DNA from: Seohaeicola saemankumensis
Lineage (GTDB): Bacteria > Pseudomonadota > Alphaproteobacteria > Rhodobacterales > Rhodobacteraceae
Assembly: GCF_021021435.1 (NCBI RefSeq)
Contig: NZ_JAINWI010000014.1
Coordinates: forward strand, 1-64,000
Length of the DNA stretch: 64,000 nt
Direction of reading: 5' to 3'
Below the pieces are notes generated by a model. The model was not told the origin of the DNA and searched no databases. It saw only the letters and a list, made by a program, of their open reading frames with translations. Made by a program: the position numbers and the translations under genes. How positions within the stretch are numbered: the stretch's first letter is position 1; each line of letters begins with the position of its first letter. Below are positions 1-8,258 of the stretch, piece after piece.

Positions 1-374
1 TCTATCTCAAACTGGATTAGTGGTAGGGGGCAACGTCAGGCGAAACCACGAACGGCCGCAGACCGCTGAAGAGCCCGTTACTAACCAAACGATTTATTCC
101 GGCCGTACTGGACAGGCGAGACGTGTAAGTGCAGTAAGAAAACCTTCTGCTCACACTTGCTTAGTCGATATTGCAGGGGCATTGTAGCCCCTGGATTATG
201 GGGGCCAACAAAACCTATCGCGTGCCTCCTGCTGGCGGCAGTTAATCTGAACACTTCGTTGGTTCGCGAAGCAGACACATTGGAGTAGGCAATATTGATG
301 TAAAGTTAATTTTTTTACTGTACAAAAATTTGGACGATTTCAGATATATCTGAAAGCTGCGGGAGATACAAATA
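1..374. other. Gene-poor, AT-leaning start of window
   Basis: No convincing gene is seen before the TIR gene. A 65-codon minus-strand frame exists, but it has no ribosome site and no recognisable product. The last 100 bases are AT-rich and hold the presumed promoter and operator of the next gene, including a perfect 18-bp palindrome described separately. Confidence 0.5.
338..355. promoter_or_regulatory. 18-bp perfect palindrome upstream of the TIR gene
   Basis: The sequence TTTCAGATATATCTGAAA is its own reverse complement and ends 19 bases before the ATG at 375. It is followed by a GGGAG ribosome-binding site. Its position between any promoter and the ribosome site suggests an operator for a dimeric repressor. 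No regulator gene is visible beside it. Function is inferred. Confidence 0.45.
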
Positions 375-2888
375 ATGCGGGCATTTCTTTCACATTCTTC
401 GCTCGACAAAGGTTATGTGGAGGCAGTAGTCGAGAATCTGCGCCCAGGACAATATGAGCTTGACGCTCATACATTTGAGGAGGCAGGATTAAATGGTTCA
501 GAGATATTGAAGTCCTTGAACCGCTCAGATTTATTTTGTTTGTTTCTTTCTAAAAATGCTATTGATTCGGGTTATGTCAATTTTGAAATTGCCTTTGGAG
601 CTGAATTAATAGCGAGCGGAAAAATAGAGCGTCTTCTAACGATATGTCTCGATGAAGAAGTGTTTCAGGATGCGCAAAAGTTTATTAAACATTACAACAT
701 GATCCGTAAACCTAGATCTCCAGAAAGTGCAGCCAGACTTATTGAGGGAAAGCTAATTTCGGCTCGGTATGCTAGAGAACTTAGTCACCACCCTTTTGTT
801 GGTCGTGAGGAAGAGCTGAGGGTACTTGAAAAACAGGCGAACGATCTTACAAAGCCTCGGATAAAAGCGCTATATGTTTCTGGAAACACAGGAGCGGGCA
901 GACGCACAATAGCTAAAAAATTCTACCAAAATCAGTATCCCCAAGTTGGAATAGTATCGCCTCACATCGAACTTGATAGCTTTGAAGGGTTCGATGACAT
1001 ATACCGTGCGATGGTTTCCTCAATAAGGCCAAGTATATCCATTACCAGATTGAGAGACAAGGTTGTGGAATTTGCAGATCTTGATGAGAATCAAAAAGCG
1101 AAGGCAATAGCAGATGAAATTAATGCTCTTCTGCCTGACCGCGAAGTGCTTTATGTTTTTGATAGCGGCGGCCTCTTAAGAGACGACGGCTCATTGCAGC
1201 CTGAGTTTGATGAAATTTTAAACCACATTGAAGACAAACCTTTTCCTCCTGTGGTGTTTCTGTCTTCGAGAATGATTCCTCATAAGCTTCGTCGAAATGC
1301 TGACGACCTTGCATATTTAAGTGTGTCTTCACTAAATAGGGAAGACACAGGCAGGATAATTTCTGGACTGCTTAAGGAAAAAGGAATTCATGCGGATTTA
1401 AATCAAGTCGAGAGCTTGATAGATATGGCGGATCAACATCCTTTCAATATTTATCGCATGATTGATCTGATTAAGCAAAGCTCAGTAGATCTTTTTTTGG
1501 CGGAACCGAGAGATTTTATAGACTGGAAGCATAAGCAGACTTCCGAGTATCTTCGCTCCGCTCAGCTTAGCAACCTTGACTTCAGAATACTTGCTATATT
1601 CTCAATTGCGCCAGAGTTGGACTTTGCCTCGCTTACTGAAGTCATTCCAAACACAGGAGCTGAAATAAGCGCGTCGATTCAAAACATGCTGGACCTGCAT
1701 ATTGTTAGAACTGAAGATGAAAGAATATCGATTTCACCTGCTCTGCGGATAGCTTCTGAAAGAGATCCAAGGACAGAATTGAAGGGCGATGAAAGAACTA
1801 AAATTATGCGTCATCTTGCAGAGTCACTCGTAGTAAAGTTAGAGGATGGAGAAGCACCGATATCTTTACTTGATTCTGCCATTTTAGCGTCTCTGGAGGG
1901 CGACAAGCCCACCAGCAAGCTCATGGAGGCCTTTATACTGCCTTCTCACCGCGTTTGGCTTGCGAAACGTCACTATGATATGAAGCGTTGGAAAGATAGC
2001 ATTCGTATGGCACGAGAGGCTCTGGAGGGGCGGGGGCGTCTTTCAAGGTCAGGTGCTGTGGCAGCATGTCGCTATTTAGGATTGGCCGCTGCAAGAGTTA
2101 ACGATCAGGAAACTTTTAGGTTGGGCATTTCTCAGCTTCGAAGCATAGCTGATGACAACTGGTCTAAGTCGAACGTTCATTTCCTGGAAGGGTTTAACCA
2201 TAGACTTCAAGGTAAACTATACGAAGCGAGGGAAGAGCTGCTTGCATCTTATGGGTTGGCTCGCGGTAACAGATCAACTGCCCGCGAACTTGCATCGATA
2301 TGCCTTAGTCTTGAACTCCCTCAAGAGGCAGAGACTTATGCCCGTGAAGCATACGAGACGTCTCGCAGCAATCCCTACATTATAGATATTCTTATTTCCT
2401 GCCTGATAAAGAATAAAAAGAGGTCTTGCGTAAACGATTCCGAAGTGGCTGAACTTCTCGCTTCCTTGGAGAAGATAGATGAGGAAGAAGGACGCTCCTT
2501 CCATGCAACACGGCTTGCAGAAATTGAGTATCTGTATGGAGATAATCGCAAAGCATTGAAGCTAATACAAGACGCTCTTAAGAAAACTCCAAGATTGTTT
2601 GATCCCCTAAGGCTATACTCAAAGATATTGCTAAAGGATGGAAACTTGTCTCGCGCAAAGGATCAAATAAACTTTGTTCAGAAGATTGTTTTTGACAAAT
2701 CAGCTTTTGACCTTCGAGCGAACCACAGACCTTATCTTCAGCTTCTCGCAGAATACCATATCGAACTTGGTGAATATGGAAATGCATTAGATGTTTATAG
2801 AAATAACAAGCTATTCACAGAAGCTGACGTTTCTGCGATGCAGAGGGAAATTGAAACACTTAAGGCGTTAGCCGCGAAAAAGCGGTAG
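375..2888 (+). CDS. TIR domain / degenerate P-loop NTPase / TPR protein
   Basis: An 837-aa multidomain protein of the kind used as an abortive-infection sensor. Residues 1-125 form a TIR domain (start MRAFLSHSSLD). Glu71 in YVNFEIAFG sits where NAD-cleaving TIR domains keep their catalytic glutamate. From about residue 140 (HHPFVGREEEL) a STAND/AAA-like NTPase domain begins. Its P-loop reads GNTGAGRRT (170-178), so the Walker A lysine is replaced by Arg176. A Walker B-like stretch LYVFD ends at Asp263. The C-terminal half, from roughly 540 onward, is alpha-helical and TPR-like. The gene is visibly AT-rich against its surroundings, which suggests transfer. A GGGAG site lies 10 bases before the ATG. 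Domain assignment is by motif; anti-phage function is inferred from family knowledge. Confidence 0.75.
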   Translation: MRAFLSHSSLDKGYVEAVVENLRPGQYELDAHTFEEAGLNGSEILKSLNRSDLFCLFLSKNAIDSGYVNFEIAFGAELIASGKIERLLTICLDEEVFQDAQKFIKHYNMIRKPRSPESAARLIEGKLISARYARELSHHPFVGREEELRVLEKQANDLTKPRIKALYVSGNTGAGRRTIAKKFYQNQYPQVGIVSPHIELDSFEGFDDIYRAMVSSIRPSISITRLRDKVVEFADLDENQKAKAIADEINALLPDREVLYVFDSGGLLRDDGSLQPEFDEILNHIEDKPFPPVVFLSSRMIPHKLRRNADDLAYLSVSSLNREDTGRIISGLLKEKGIHADLNQVESLIDMADQHPFNIYRMIDLIKQSSVDLFLAEPRDFIDWKHKQTSEYLRSAQLSNLDFRILAIFSIAPELDFASLTEVIPNTGAEISASIQNMLDLHIVRTEDERISISPALRIASERDPRTELKGDERTKIMRHLAESLVVKLEDGEAPISLLDSAILASLEGDKPTSKLMEAFILPSHRVWLAKRHYDMKRWKDSIRMAREALEGRGRLSRSGAVAACRYLGLAAARVNDQETFRLGISQLRSIADDNWSKSNVHFLEGFNHRLQGKLYEAREELLASYGLARGNRSTARELASICLSLELPQEAETYAREAYETSRSNPYIIDILISCLIKNKKRSCVNDSEVAELLASLEKIDEEEGRSFHATRLAEIEYLYGDNRKALKLIQDALKKTPRLFDPLRLYSKILLKDGNLSRAKDQINFVQKIVFDKSAFDLRANHRPYLQLLAEYHIELGEYGNALDVYRNNKLFTEADVSAMQREIETLKALAAKKR

Positions 2889-3805
2889 TGACTTGTCCGA
2901 ATTAAGTTGGTATTTTTGAAAAGCCTCGGTCTCAATGCAGAAGGCTCCCGATATTCATTCTGAGTTTTCTGTTCTAGGAACAAAGTCGTTTCGGCAAAAT
3001 TGTCTCATTCGCTCGAGAGTTTTGTAGGTTTATCTCTGTTTGATCGGCGTGTGGGTTGAGTTACAGCACGCGAACTATTTTATGTGTTTCACTTGAGCGT
3101 GATTTTTCCAGTTTATTTCATGTGTATCTGGTGCCTTTTTATTCGGTTGGTCAGGAATGCTAGAGCTTAGAAAAGACTGAGCCTACCTCCAGAATCGGTA
3201 TCCTTATCCATCGGTTGCTTCGTGTTTTGTCCGCTTAGTTGCAGGGCACTTTACTCACTAAGCAACTCGCACTCCGGCCCGTGGGGCCTGCGTGCGAGCT
3301 GCGCGTTCGCTGGGGCTAAGCGCCCCAGACCCAGCGCCGCTGCGCGCCGCCAGGGAGACACCCATTCTCCCTGACCCTCTCGGGCAAGGGTGTCGTTCCG
3401 CACTCCCCCTTGCATCCACCTGCTCGCAGGGTCGTCGTTCGCCACTCCCCCTGCACCCCCTGGCGCCTTCCGGCAGACTTGGGCCGTCGTTCCGCACTCG
3501 CTCAAGACCCACTGCTCCCTGGGGAGCGTCGTTCCGCACTCCTTCCCAGAACCCCCACCTGCTCGCGCTCCCCACGCCAGGTCGAGAGGAGGAAAACTCC
3601 CTCTCAACGCTCTCCCCATCGCTGCCCGTTTGATGCGGCAGGATAGAACGCAATTCGGACAGTATCGCCACAAGAGGCTGAGGCTTGAGCCCAGGCTCTT
3701 TCGCGTGCGCGCGCCCTTTGACGCGCACGACGAAAGGCCTTCGCCCGAGTGGTGGAAGGTTCGGAAGGCGGACGCGTCGATCATTCACCTCGAAAGGAAG
3801 ATCCG
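2889..3805. other. 917-bp gene-free stretch with a GC-rich repeat array
   Basis: The first 350 bases are AT-rich with no gene or clear signal. From about 3240 the composition switches abruptly to very GC-rich. Long overlapping open frames exist here on both strands, but they are Pro/Arg/Ser-rich on one side and Gly/Ala/Arg-rich on the other, as expected of GC-rich non-coding DNA. The stretch holds the short repeat array at 3392-3542. Confidence 0.55.
3392..3542. repeat. Four-copy array of GTCGTTCCGCACTC
   Basis: The motif GTCGTTCCGCACTC begins at 3392, 3486 and 3528, and a variant GTCGTTCGCCACTC begins at 3434. The starts are 42, 52 and 42 bases apart. Copies one and two are followed by CCCCCT. 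Read on the minus strand, several units run into short inverted repeats, for example GCTCCC/GGGAGC and ACCCT/AGGGT. The intervening sequence differs between units. It could be protein-binding iterons, a structured RNA or a decayed repeat element. Confidence 0.6.
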
Positions 3806-4405
3806 ATGCTTGATGCAACCCCAATTACCCTGACCAAGACTGAAGCTTGGCAGGAACACATTTCCTACGGCGATGTCGTGTCGTTCCGGTTTCCTGTAGC
3901 CGAAGCGGGCGACGATGCCCCGCTGAAAGCGCGACCTTGCCTGATCCTCGACATTGAGGAGAAGAAGGGCGTGCGCTATGCCCTGCTTGCCTATGGCACC
4001 ACATCACGGCGTAAAGCCAATACCGGATATGAGATCCACGTCCGGACTTCGTTCGCTTGTGCTGCGGTAGGGTTGGATGCACCCACGCGGTTCGTCGGCG
4101 CACGGAGGATCCTCGTTCCGCTGTCGCACAGCGGCTTCGTCATACACCCTGGACTGGGCGCGCCTGTGCTGGGTCGCCTTGAGGGTGACGAGTTCGAACG
4201 GATGAATGAAGTCCGCGCGCGCATCTTCGCGATGGCCGACATTCGTGCGGAACGGAAAGTGTGGACCTTACGGAAGCGCACTCGCAAATTCCTGAATACG
4301 TACACAGTCGAGCCCCGGCGCCTATCGAGAGCAAGGCCCGCGCCACAAGAATTAAGGCAGCTCGATTTGCCTCTGCCGACAGTGGCGCAACCCAAAAGAA
4401 GGTGA
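3806..4405 (+). CDS. PemK/MazF-like fold protein
   Basis: A 199-aa protein whose N-terminal half has the layout of the PemK/MazF toxin fold: YGDVVSFRFP, then KARPCLILDIE and a later strand around YALLAYGTTS. The usual MazF is about 110 aa, so roughly 90 residues at the C terminus are extra; they are basic and end in a proline-rich tail. I chose the ATG at 3806 because GAAAGGAAG lies just upstream; an in-frame start at 3749 would extend into the repeat-rich region. No antitoxin-like gene precedes it, so toxin activity is doubtful and it may be a solitary member of the fold. It lies in the tRNA-Ser-linked accessory block. Confidence 0.5.
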   Translation: MLDATPITLTKTEAWQEHISYGDVVSFRFPVAEAGDDAPLKARPCLILDIEEKKGVRYALLAYGTTSRRKANTGYEIHVRTSFACAAVGLDAPTRFVGARRILVPLSHSGFVIHPGLGAPVLGRLEGDEFERMNEVRARIFAMADIRAERKVWTLRKRTRKFLNTYTVEPRRLSRARPAPQELRQLDLPLPTVAQPKRR

Positions 4406-4415
4406 CCGTCAAACG

Positions 4416-4444
4416 GTCCGGCCCTTCATGGGGGGGGGCCGGAC
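4416..4444 (+). terminator. GC-rich hairpin after the PemK-like gene
   Basis: GTCCGGCCC and GGGCCGGAC form a perfect 9-bp stem 11 bases past the stop codon, with a loop that contains most of a run of nine G. There is no T-tract, so it may be a weak or factor-assisted terminator, or only a structured RNA end. Confidence 0.45.
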
Positions 4445-4489
4445 ACGATTTCCCGTCATCACATCGATTAACAGCAAAGAGAGAAACAA

Positions 4490-4906
4490 ATGCTCGTAAT
4501 ACCGAACACCTTTCCCAACCAGAACAATCACCGCATCGCGCTGTTTCAGCCGGATATCGCGCGCACTGACTTCGACCGCATCGAAGACATCGGTGCCAAT
4601 GCTATTTCGTCTGCTTGCTGTGCCGTGGGCCAGTTGGAACACCTTCCGCACGCGACCATCAAGCCGATCGACGGATTCGTGCGCACGATCAGAACCAGCG
4701 ATGATCAGCGCCGGATTCTGACCGAGGATTTCCGGCACGCCGCGTTGTTGGTCCTGAAGCATATTGTCCGGGAGGATCGCGGCGATGAGATCACCGGTGA
4801 TTTGGAGCTCTCCATGCGCTACCTACGAGATGCGCTTAACTACTCGAATAGAGTTAAGGATCTGCTAGCGGCAGAGAGAGACATCGGGAGGCATCGGGGA
4901 ATATAG
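4490..4906 (+). CDS. Hypothetical protein, 138 aa
   Basis: An unrecognised soluble protein with no signal peptide or membrane segment. It starts MLVIPNTFPNQNN after an AAAGAGAG ribosome site and ends in a basic, helical tail (ERDIGRHRGI). The middle is rich in Asp, Ile and Arg and includes two cysteines (SACCAVG). It follows the PemK-like gene on the same strand after an 84-base gap containing a hairpin, so co-transcription is uncertain. Codon use is like the local GC-rich DNA and the frame is intact, which supports a real gene. No function is proposed. Confidence 0.55.
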   Translation: MLVIPNTFPNQNNHRIALFQPDIARTDFDRIEDIGANAISSACCAVGQLEHLPHATIKPIDGFVRTIRTSDDQRRILTEDFRHAALLVLKHIVREDRGDEITGDLELSMRYLRDALNYSNRVKDLLAAERDIGRHRGI

Positions 4907-5127
4907 GACTTCCCATGCATCGACTTGCAAAACCCATCCAGGACATGAGGCGATGAGCGCCGTAAAGGTCTAGCCCATCAATTGCTGGCTGCGGAGTGAG
5001 CGACGATAGGTTCCTAATTTGTTCTTTCTCAGCTATGGATCTTGTGCGAGAGTTCACCTTCGCTGATTATTTGCCTTGGACAACCAATACTGGCTTGAGA
5101 TAGTCAACATGTAGCAATGGAGGGACC

Positions 5128-6273
5128 ATGCCGCACACTTACTACGATTTTTTCGCTGGCGGCGGCATGGCCGGTCTTGGCCTCGGATCAGAATGGCAAT
5201 GCCTGTTCGCCAATGACATTGATGCGAAGAAAGCGGCCAGCTATCGCGCCAACCATCACGGTGGCAATGAACTGTTGCTCAAGGACGTGGCGATGGTCAC
5301 GCTTGATGAGATACCGGGCACCGCTGATCTGGTGTGGGCCTCATTCCCCTGCCAAGACCTTTCGCTTGCAGGAAGAGGCGAGGGACTTGCAGGCAAACGT
5401 TCCGGCATGTTCAAACCGTTCTGGCAACTTGTCCGCGACCTTCATGCCGCAGGGCGAGGCCCAAAAATGGTAGCCGTCGAGAATGTTTATGGCGCGATCA
5501 CAAGTAACGGCGGACGCGACTTTGCAACTCTTGCCGCGTCCTTCTCGGGTCTCGGCTATCACTTCGGCGCGGTCGTCGTCGATGCGGTTCACTTCCTGCC
5601 ACAGTCCCGCCCACGCTTCTTCATCATCGGCATCAGCGGTGATCTTCGCGTCCCAGACACCTGCACCCAAGAAGCACCTTCGTCGATCTGGCACCCGCCC
5701 GCATTGATCGAAGGGCATAGCCTCCTTTCAGCAGCGGCCAAAGCGCGCTGGGTGTGGTGGAACCTGCCTGTGCCACAGATGCGCGAAACGACGCTCTCTG
5801 ACCTTATCGAGGATCACCCGCAGGGTGTGAAGTGGCATACGGTCTCAGAGACAAAATATCTGCTCGACATGATGACCGATCTGAACCGCAAAAAGGTGGA
5901 AGCGGCGATGCTTCTCGGCACCAAAGTTGTCGGCACCATCTACCGCCGCACAAGGCCAGACGAGAACGGCATAAAGCGGCAGCGTGCGGAGGTTCGGTTT
6001 GACGAGGTCGCGGGTTGCTTGCGGACTCCTGGAGGAGGTTCAAGTCGTCAAACGATCATAGTGATCGAAGGCAAGAAAGTCCGATCACGCCTGCTGTCAC
6101 CGCGTGAGGCAGCAGCCCTGATGGGTTTACCCAAGACCTATGAACTGCCTGTTCGCTACAATGACGCCTATAAGCTTGCGGGGGACGGTGTCGCCGTTCC
6201 CGTCGTTCAGTTCTTGGCGTCGTCAGTATTCGAACCCGTTATTCACAAGAATCGACTCGCCTTGGTCGCGTGA
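5128..6273 (+). CDS. C5-cytosine DNA methyltransferase
   Basis: A 381-aa m5C methyltransferase with the family motifs in canonical order. Motif I is FFAGGGMAGLGLG (8-20), motif IV is ASFPCQDLS with catalytic Cys75, motif VI is VENVYG (117-122), motif VIII is QSRPRFF (159-165), and the C-terminal motif X is around LAGDGVAVPVV. The segment between motifs VIII and X is the target-recognition region. It transfers methyl from SAM to cytosine in a short DNA site. GGAGGG precedes the ATG. The GIY-YIG nuclease begins 20 bases downstream on the same strand, so this is the modification half of a type II restriction-modification pair. The target sequence cannot be read from the gene. Confidence 0.93.
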   Translation: MPHTYYDFFAGGGMAGLGLGSEWQCLFANDIDAKKAASYRANHHGGNELLLKDVAMVTLDEIPGTADLVWASFPCQDLSLAGRGEGLAGKRSGMFKPFWQLVRDLHAAGRGPKMVAVENVYGAITSNGGRDFATLAASFSGLGYHFGAVVVDAVHFLPQSRPRFFIIGISGDLRVPDTCTQEAPSSIWHPPALIEGHSLLSAAAKARWVWWNLPVPQMRETTLSDLIEDHPQGVKWHTVSETKYLLDMMTDLNRKKVEAAMLLGTKVVGTIYRRTRPDENGIKRQRAEVRFDEVAGCLRTPGGGSSRQTIIVIEGKKVRSRLLSPREAAALMGLPKTYELPVRYNDAYKLAGDGVAVPVVQFLASSVFEPVIHKNRLALVA

Positions 6274-6292
6274 TTTCTATTAACTATATGTC

Positions 6293-7045
6293 ATGATAGA
6301 CCGAAATGCCTTCGACACCAAAACACCTCCCTTTGAAACTGCGGAATTGCGGTCCAGCTTAGGCAAATTCATGCGCAGCGATTTTGTCGATCCTGTTACA
6401 GGCCTGACGAACAAAATTGGCAGTTTCACTTGGGGAGTTTACGCGTTCTTCGATTACGACGGCGAACCCATTTACGTTGGCCAAACGAAGGAAAGCGTCA
6501 GCGGGCGTGTCGGGCGGCATCTCACGGGACAGCGGACGGACGCTGTGGCGAAGTCAGTTCTCGATCCTCTCGAAGTCAAAGATATTCAGATTTGGCCCCT
6601 ACCGCAATTCAAAGGGGTAACGGCCAAGAAAAAACCGCTTGAACATAAGATCGCAACACAGCATCTAAATGCGCTGGAATACCTGATCCATCAGAAATTG
6701 ATTGCCGAAAGCAGGTTCAATGCGATTCTCAACGAGAAAGACCCACCAGTCCCCAAAATGGTTGTGACTGAGCCTGCATCGTTCAAAGGGCGCATCGTTT
6801 CTAACGCAGTTATTGAGATTCGCGGGCATCCCGACTTTCGCATTTCCAGACGAGCGATGGTCATAGCTCGACTCAGTCAAGGCATAGCAGAACGAAAGAT
6901 CGACGGTGGAGAGGGCGGGCTTCGCCGAGTTCTGCTGACACAAGCAAAACGCCTGCAATGGCTGGCTGACCAAAGATACTTCGCCCTCGGAGGCGACAAA
7001 ACGGTCCCGGTTGGTCAAGAAGAAAATAACGGCATTGAAGAATAG
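6293..7045 (+). CDS. GIY-YIG restriction endonuclease (Eco29kI-like)
   Basis: A 250-aa protein with a GIY-YIG nuclease core: WGVYAFF (47-53), PIYVGQT (59-65), Arg72/Arg75/His76 in GRVGRH, Glu129 in LNALEYLIHQ and Asn143 in RFNAIL. This spacing of GVY, YVG, RxxRH, Glu and Asn matches the Eco29kI/NgoMIII group of type II restriction enzymes, which cut CCGCGG and are paired with C5 methyltransferases, as here. The specificity is therefore suggested, not shown. A tail of about 100 residues follows the core. The start has no clear ribosome site; with only 20 bases between the genes, translation may be coupled or deliberately weak. Confidence 0.8.
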   Translation: MIDRNAFDTKTPPFETAELRSSLGKFMRSDFVDPVTGLTNKIGSFTWGVYAFFDYDGEPIYVGQTKESVSGRVGRHLTGQRTDAVAKSVLDPLEVKDIQIWPLPQFKGVTAKKKPLEHKIATQHLNALEYLIHQKLIAESRFNAILNEKDPPVPKMVVTEPASFKGRIVSNAVIEIRGHPDFRISRRAMVIARLSQGIAERKIDGGEGGLRRVLLTQAKRLQWLADQRYFALGGDKTVPVGQEENNGIEE

Positions 7046-7193
7046 GTGCACCCGCGGCCAAGGGTGCTACCGGTGGACGATCCTTATCGTTTCAGCCGTT
7101 AAGCGGACTGAACCTAATAACGATTGAAAAGAATACGATTTTATCCTTAAGTGAAAAAATATTTTTTCATCAAACTATGAATGGAAATCAACT

Positions 7194-7475
7194 ATGACAC
7201 CCTTCTCTGTGAGCAACCTGCGTGACGAAACAGATAATTTAAGAGAAATAGAGGGGCCTTTAGAGAAGGGACTGTTAGAGCAGCAGCAGAAAATAATTAA
7301 CCTAATGAATGATCGACCGGACCGATTTGTTCTTGGGAAATTACGGGATGTAAGAATTCGAAAGGCCATGCAAGCATTGAAAGCAGGTCAGGAGACTATG
7401 ATCTCTTTGAAAATGACTCTAAGCCACTTAGAGATTGAGTTGAAAATTGCCCTAGATCGAGAAAGAGAAGCTTAG
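7194..7475 (+). CDS. Small AT-rich hypothetical, likely coiled coil
   Basis: A 93-aa charged protein, rich in Glu, Leu, Lys and Arg, with heptad-like runs in EKGLLEQQQKIINLM and again near the C terminus. No family is recognised. The gene and its flanks are AT-rich compared with the restriction genes and with the core DNA beyond tRNA-Ser. It lies between the GIY-YIG gene and tRNA-Ser in the presumed island. It has an intact frame and an ATG following a GGAAATC stretch; evidence for expression is weak. Confidence 0.45.
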   Translation: MTPFSVSNLRDETDNLREIEGPLEKGLLEQQQKIINLMNDRPDRFVLGKLRDVRIRKAMQALKAGQETMISLKMTLSHLEIELKIALDREREA

Positions 7476-7899
7476 TCCAAGTATTCAAGGGGACACCTAA
7501 GAATGATTCTGTTTTGAGTATGGCGGTTCTATTGTTTTTCGGAAATTGGCTGCTTCGCACCCTCCAAATTTTTGCTGCCGCGACTGCCGAGGGTTGGTTC
7601 GCAAATTAAGCGAAAGGCAGCGTTGTCCGCCTTCCTGGCCTTCATTACTGCTCGAATGCTACAAGATGCACGAATGGTCTGTCTCGTGAATCTGCGCTGC
7701 GGCGTCGACAGTGCCTATGCATCGAAGGTCTGGCCCGGCCCCACGTCAGTTGAGCAGGTTTGAAGTCAGCTACCAAAAGATCCAAACATTGACAGGCATT
7801 GTGGAGCAGTTTGTGTAGCGTAAAAGCGCTCCAAAACACATGAAAAATACTTAAAGTATTGATATTAATAAATAAATTCTGCGAACAAAATCTGTGATG
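7476..7899. other. Gene-free junction next to tRNA-Ser
   Basis: 424 bases with no supported gene. Part of it (about 7570-7765) is GC-rich and could be the remnant of a coding or mobile sequence; the last 100 bases are AT-rich. The 3' end of tRNA-Ser lies at its right edge, so an element attachment junction would be expected here. I could find no second copy of the tRNA end in the window. Confidence 0.4.
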
Positions 7900-7989
7900 T
7901 GGCGGAGAGACAGGGATTCGAACCCTGGGTCGGCTTGCACCGACAACGGTTTTCGAGACCGCCGCATTCGACCACTCTGCCACCTCTCC
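7900..7989 (-). tRNA. tRNA-Ser (anticodon CGA), CCA encoded
   Basis: Read on the minus strand, the 90-nt sequence starts GGAGAGGTGGCAGAGTGG and ends with an encoded CCA at 7902-7900. It has a 7-bp acceptor stem, a long variable arm typical of serine tRNAs, the T-arm CAGGGTTCGAATCCCTG and an anticodon loop CTCGAAA giving CGA. It reads UCG codons. Its 3' end faces the accessory block at 1-7899. Confidence 0.93.
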
Positions 7990-8258
7990 GCGGGGGTCTG
8001 GAAGCTGCGTTTAATCTCTCCGGCCGCAGGTGGCAAGAGGGCTTTTCGGGTTTTTCGCAAGCGGGCGGACAAAGCGCCGGCATCGCCCTGCAAGCACAGA
8101 TCAACTGCTTTTGCATTGTCACGGTCCGGAAATGTCCTAGGCTTGCGACGGGCAGGGGGCTTGACCATATATTGGGCATCCGTCCGCCGCCATGAACCCT
8201 ATTCCGCGCCGTCAAGAACCGGCTGCAAACGCCCTACCATGATAAGGACCGCCTCAGT

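Noticed and set aside
81-278. 65-codon minus-strand frame near the window start
   Set aside because: No ribosome site, no recognisable motif, and composition unlike its neighbours' coding DNA.
3392-3542. Repeat array as a CRISPR
   Set aside because: Repeats are only 14 bp, one is degenerate, spacing is uneven and no cas gene is near.
3251-3833. Several long overlapping open frames on both strands in the GC-rich repeat region
   Set aside because: They overlap each other in many frames, have biased low-complexity composition, no ribosome sites, and match nothing recognisable; they are expected in GC-rich non-coding DNA.
7572-7763. 63-codon frame left of tRNA-Ser
   Set aside because: No ribosome site and no recognisable product; may be a remnant of older coding DNA but cannot be supported.
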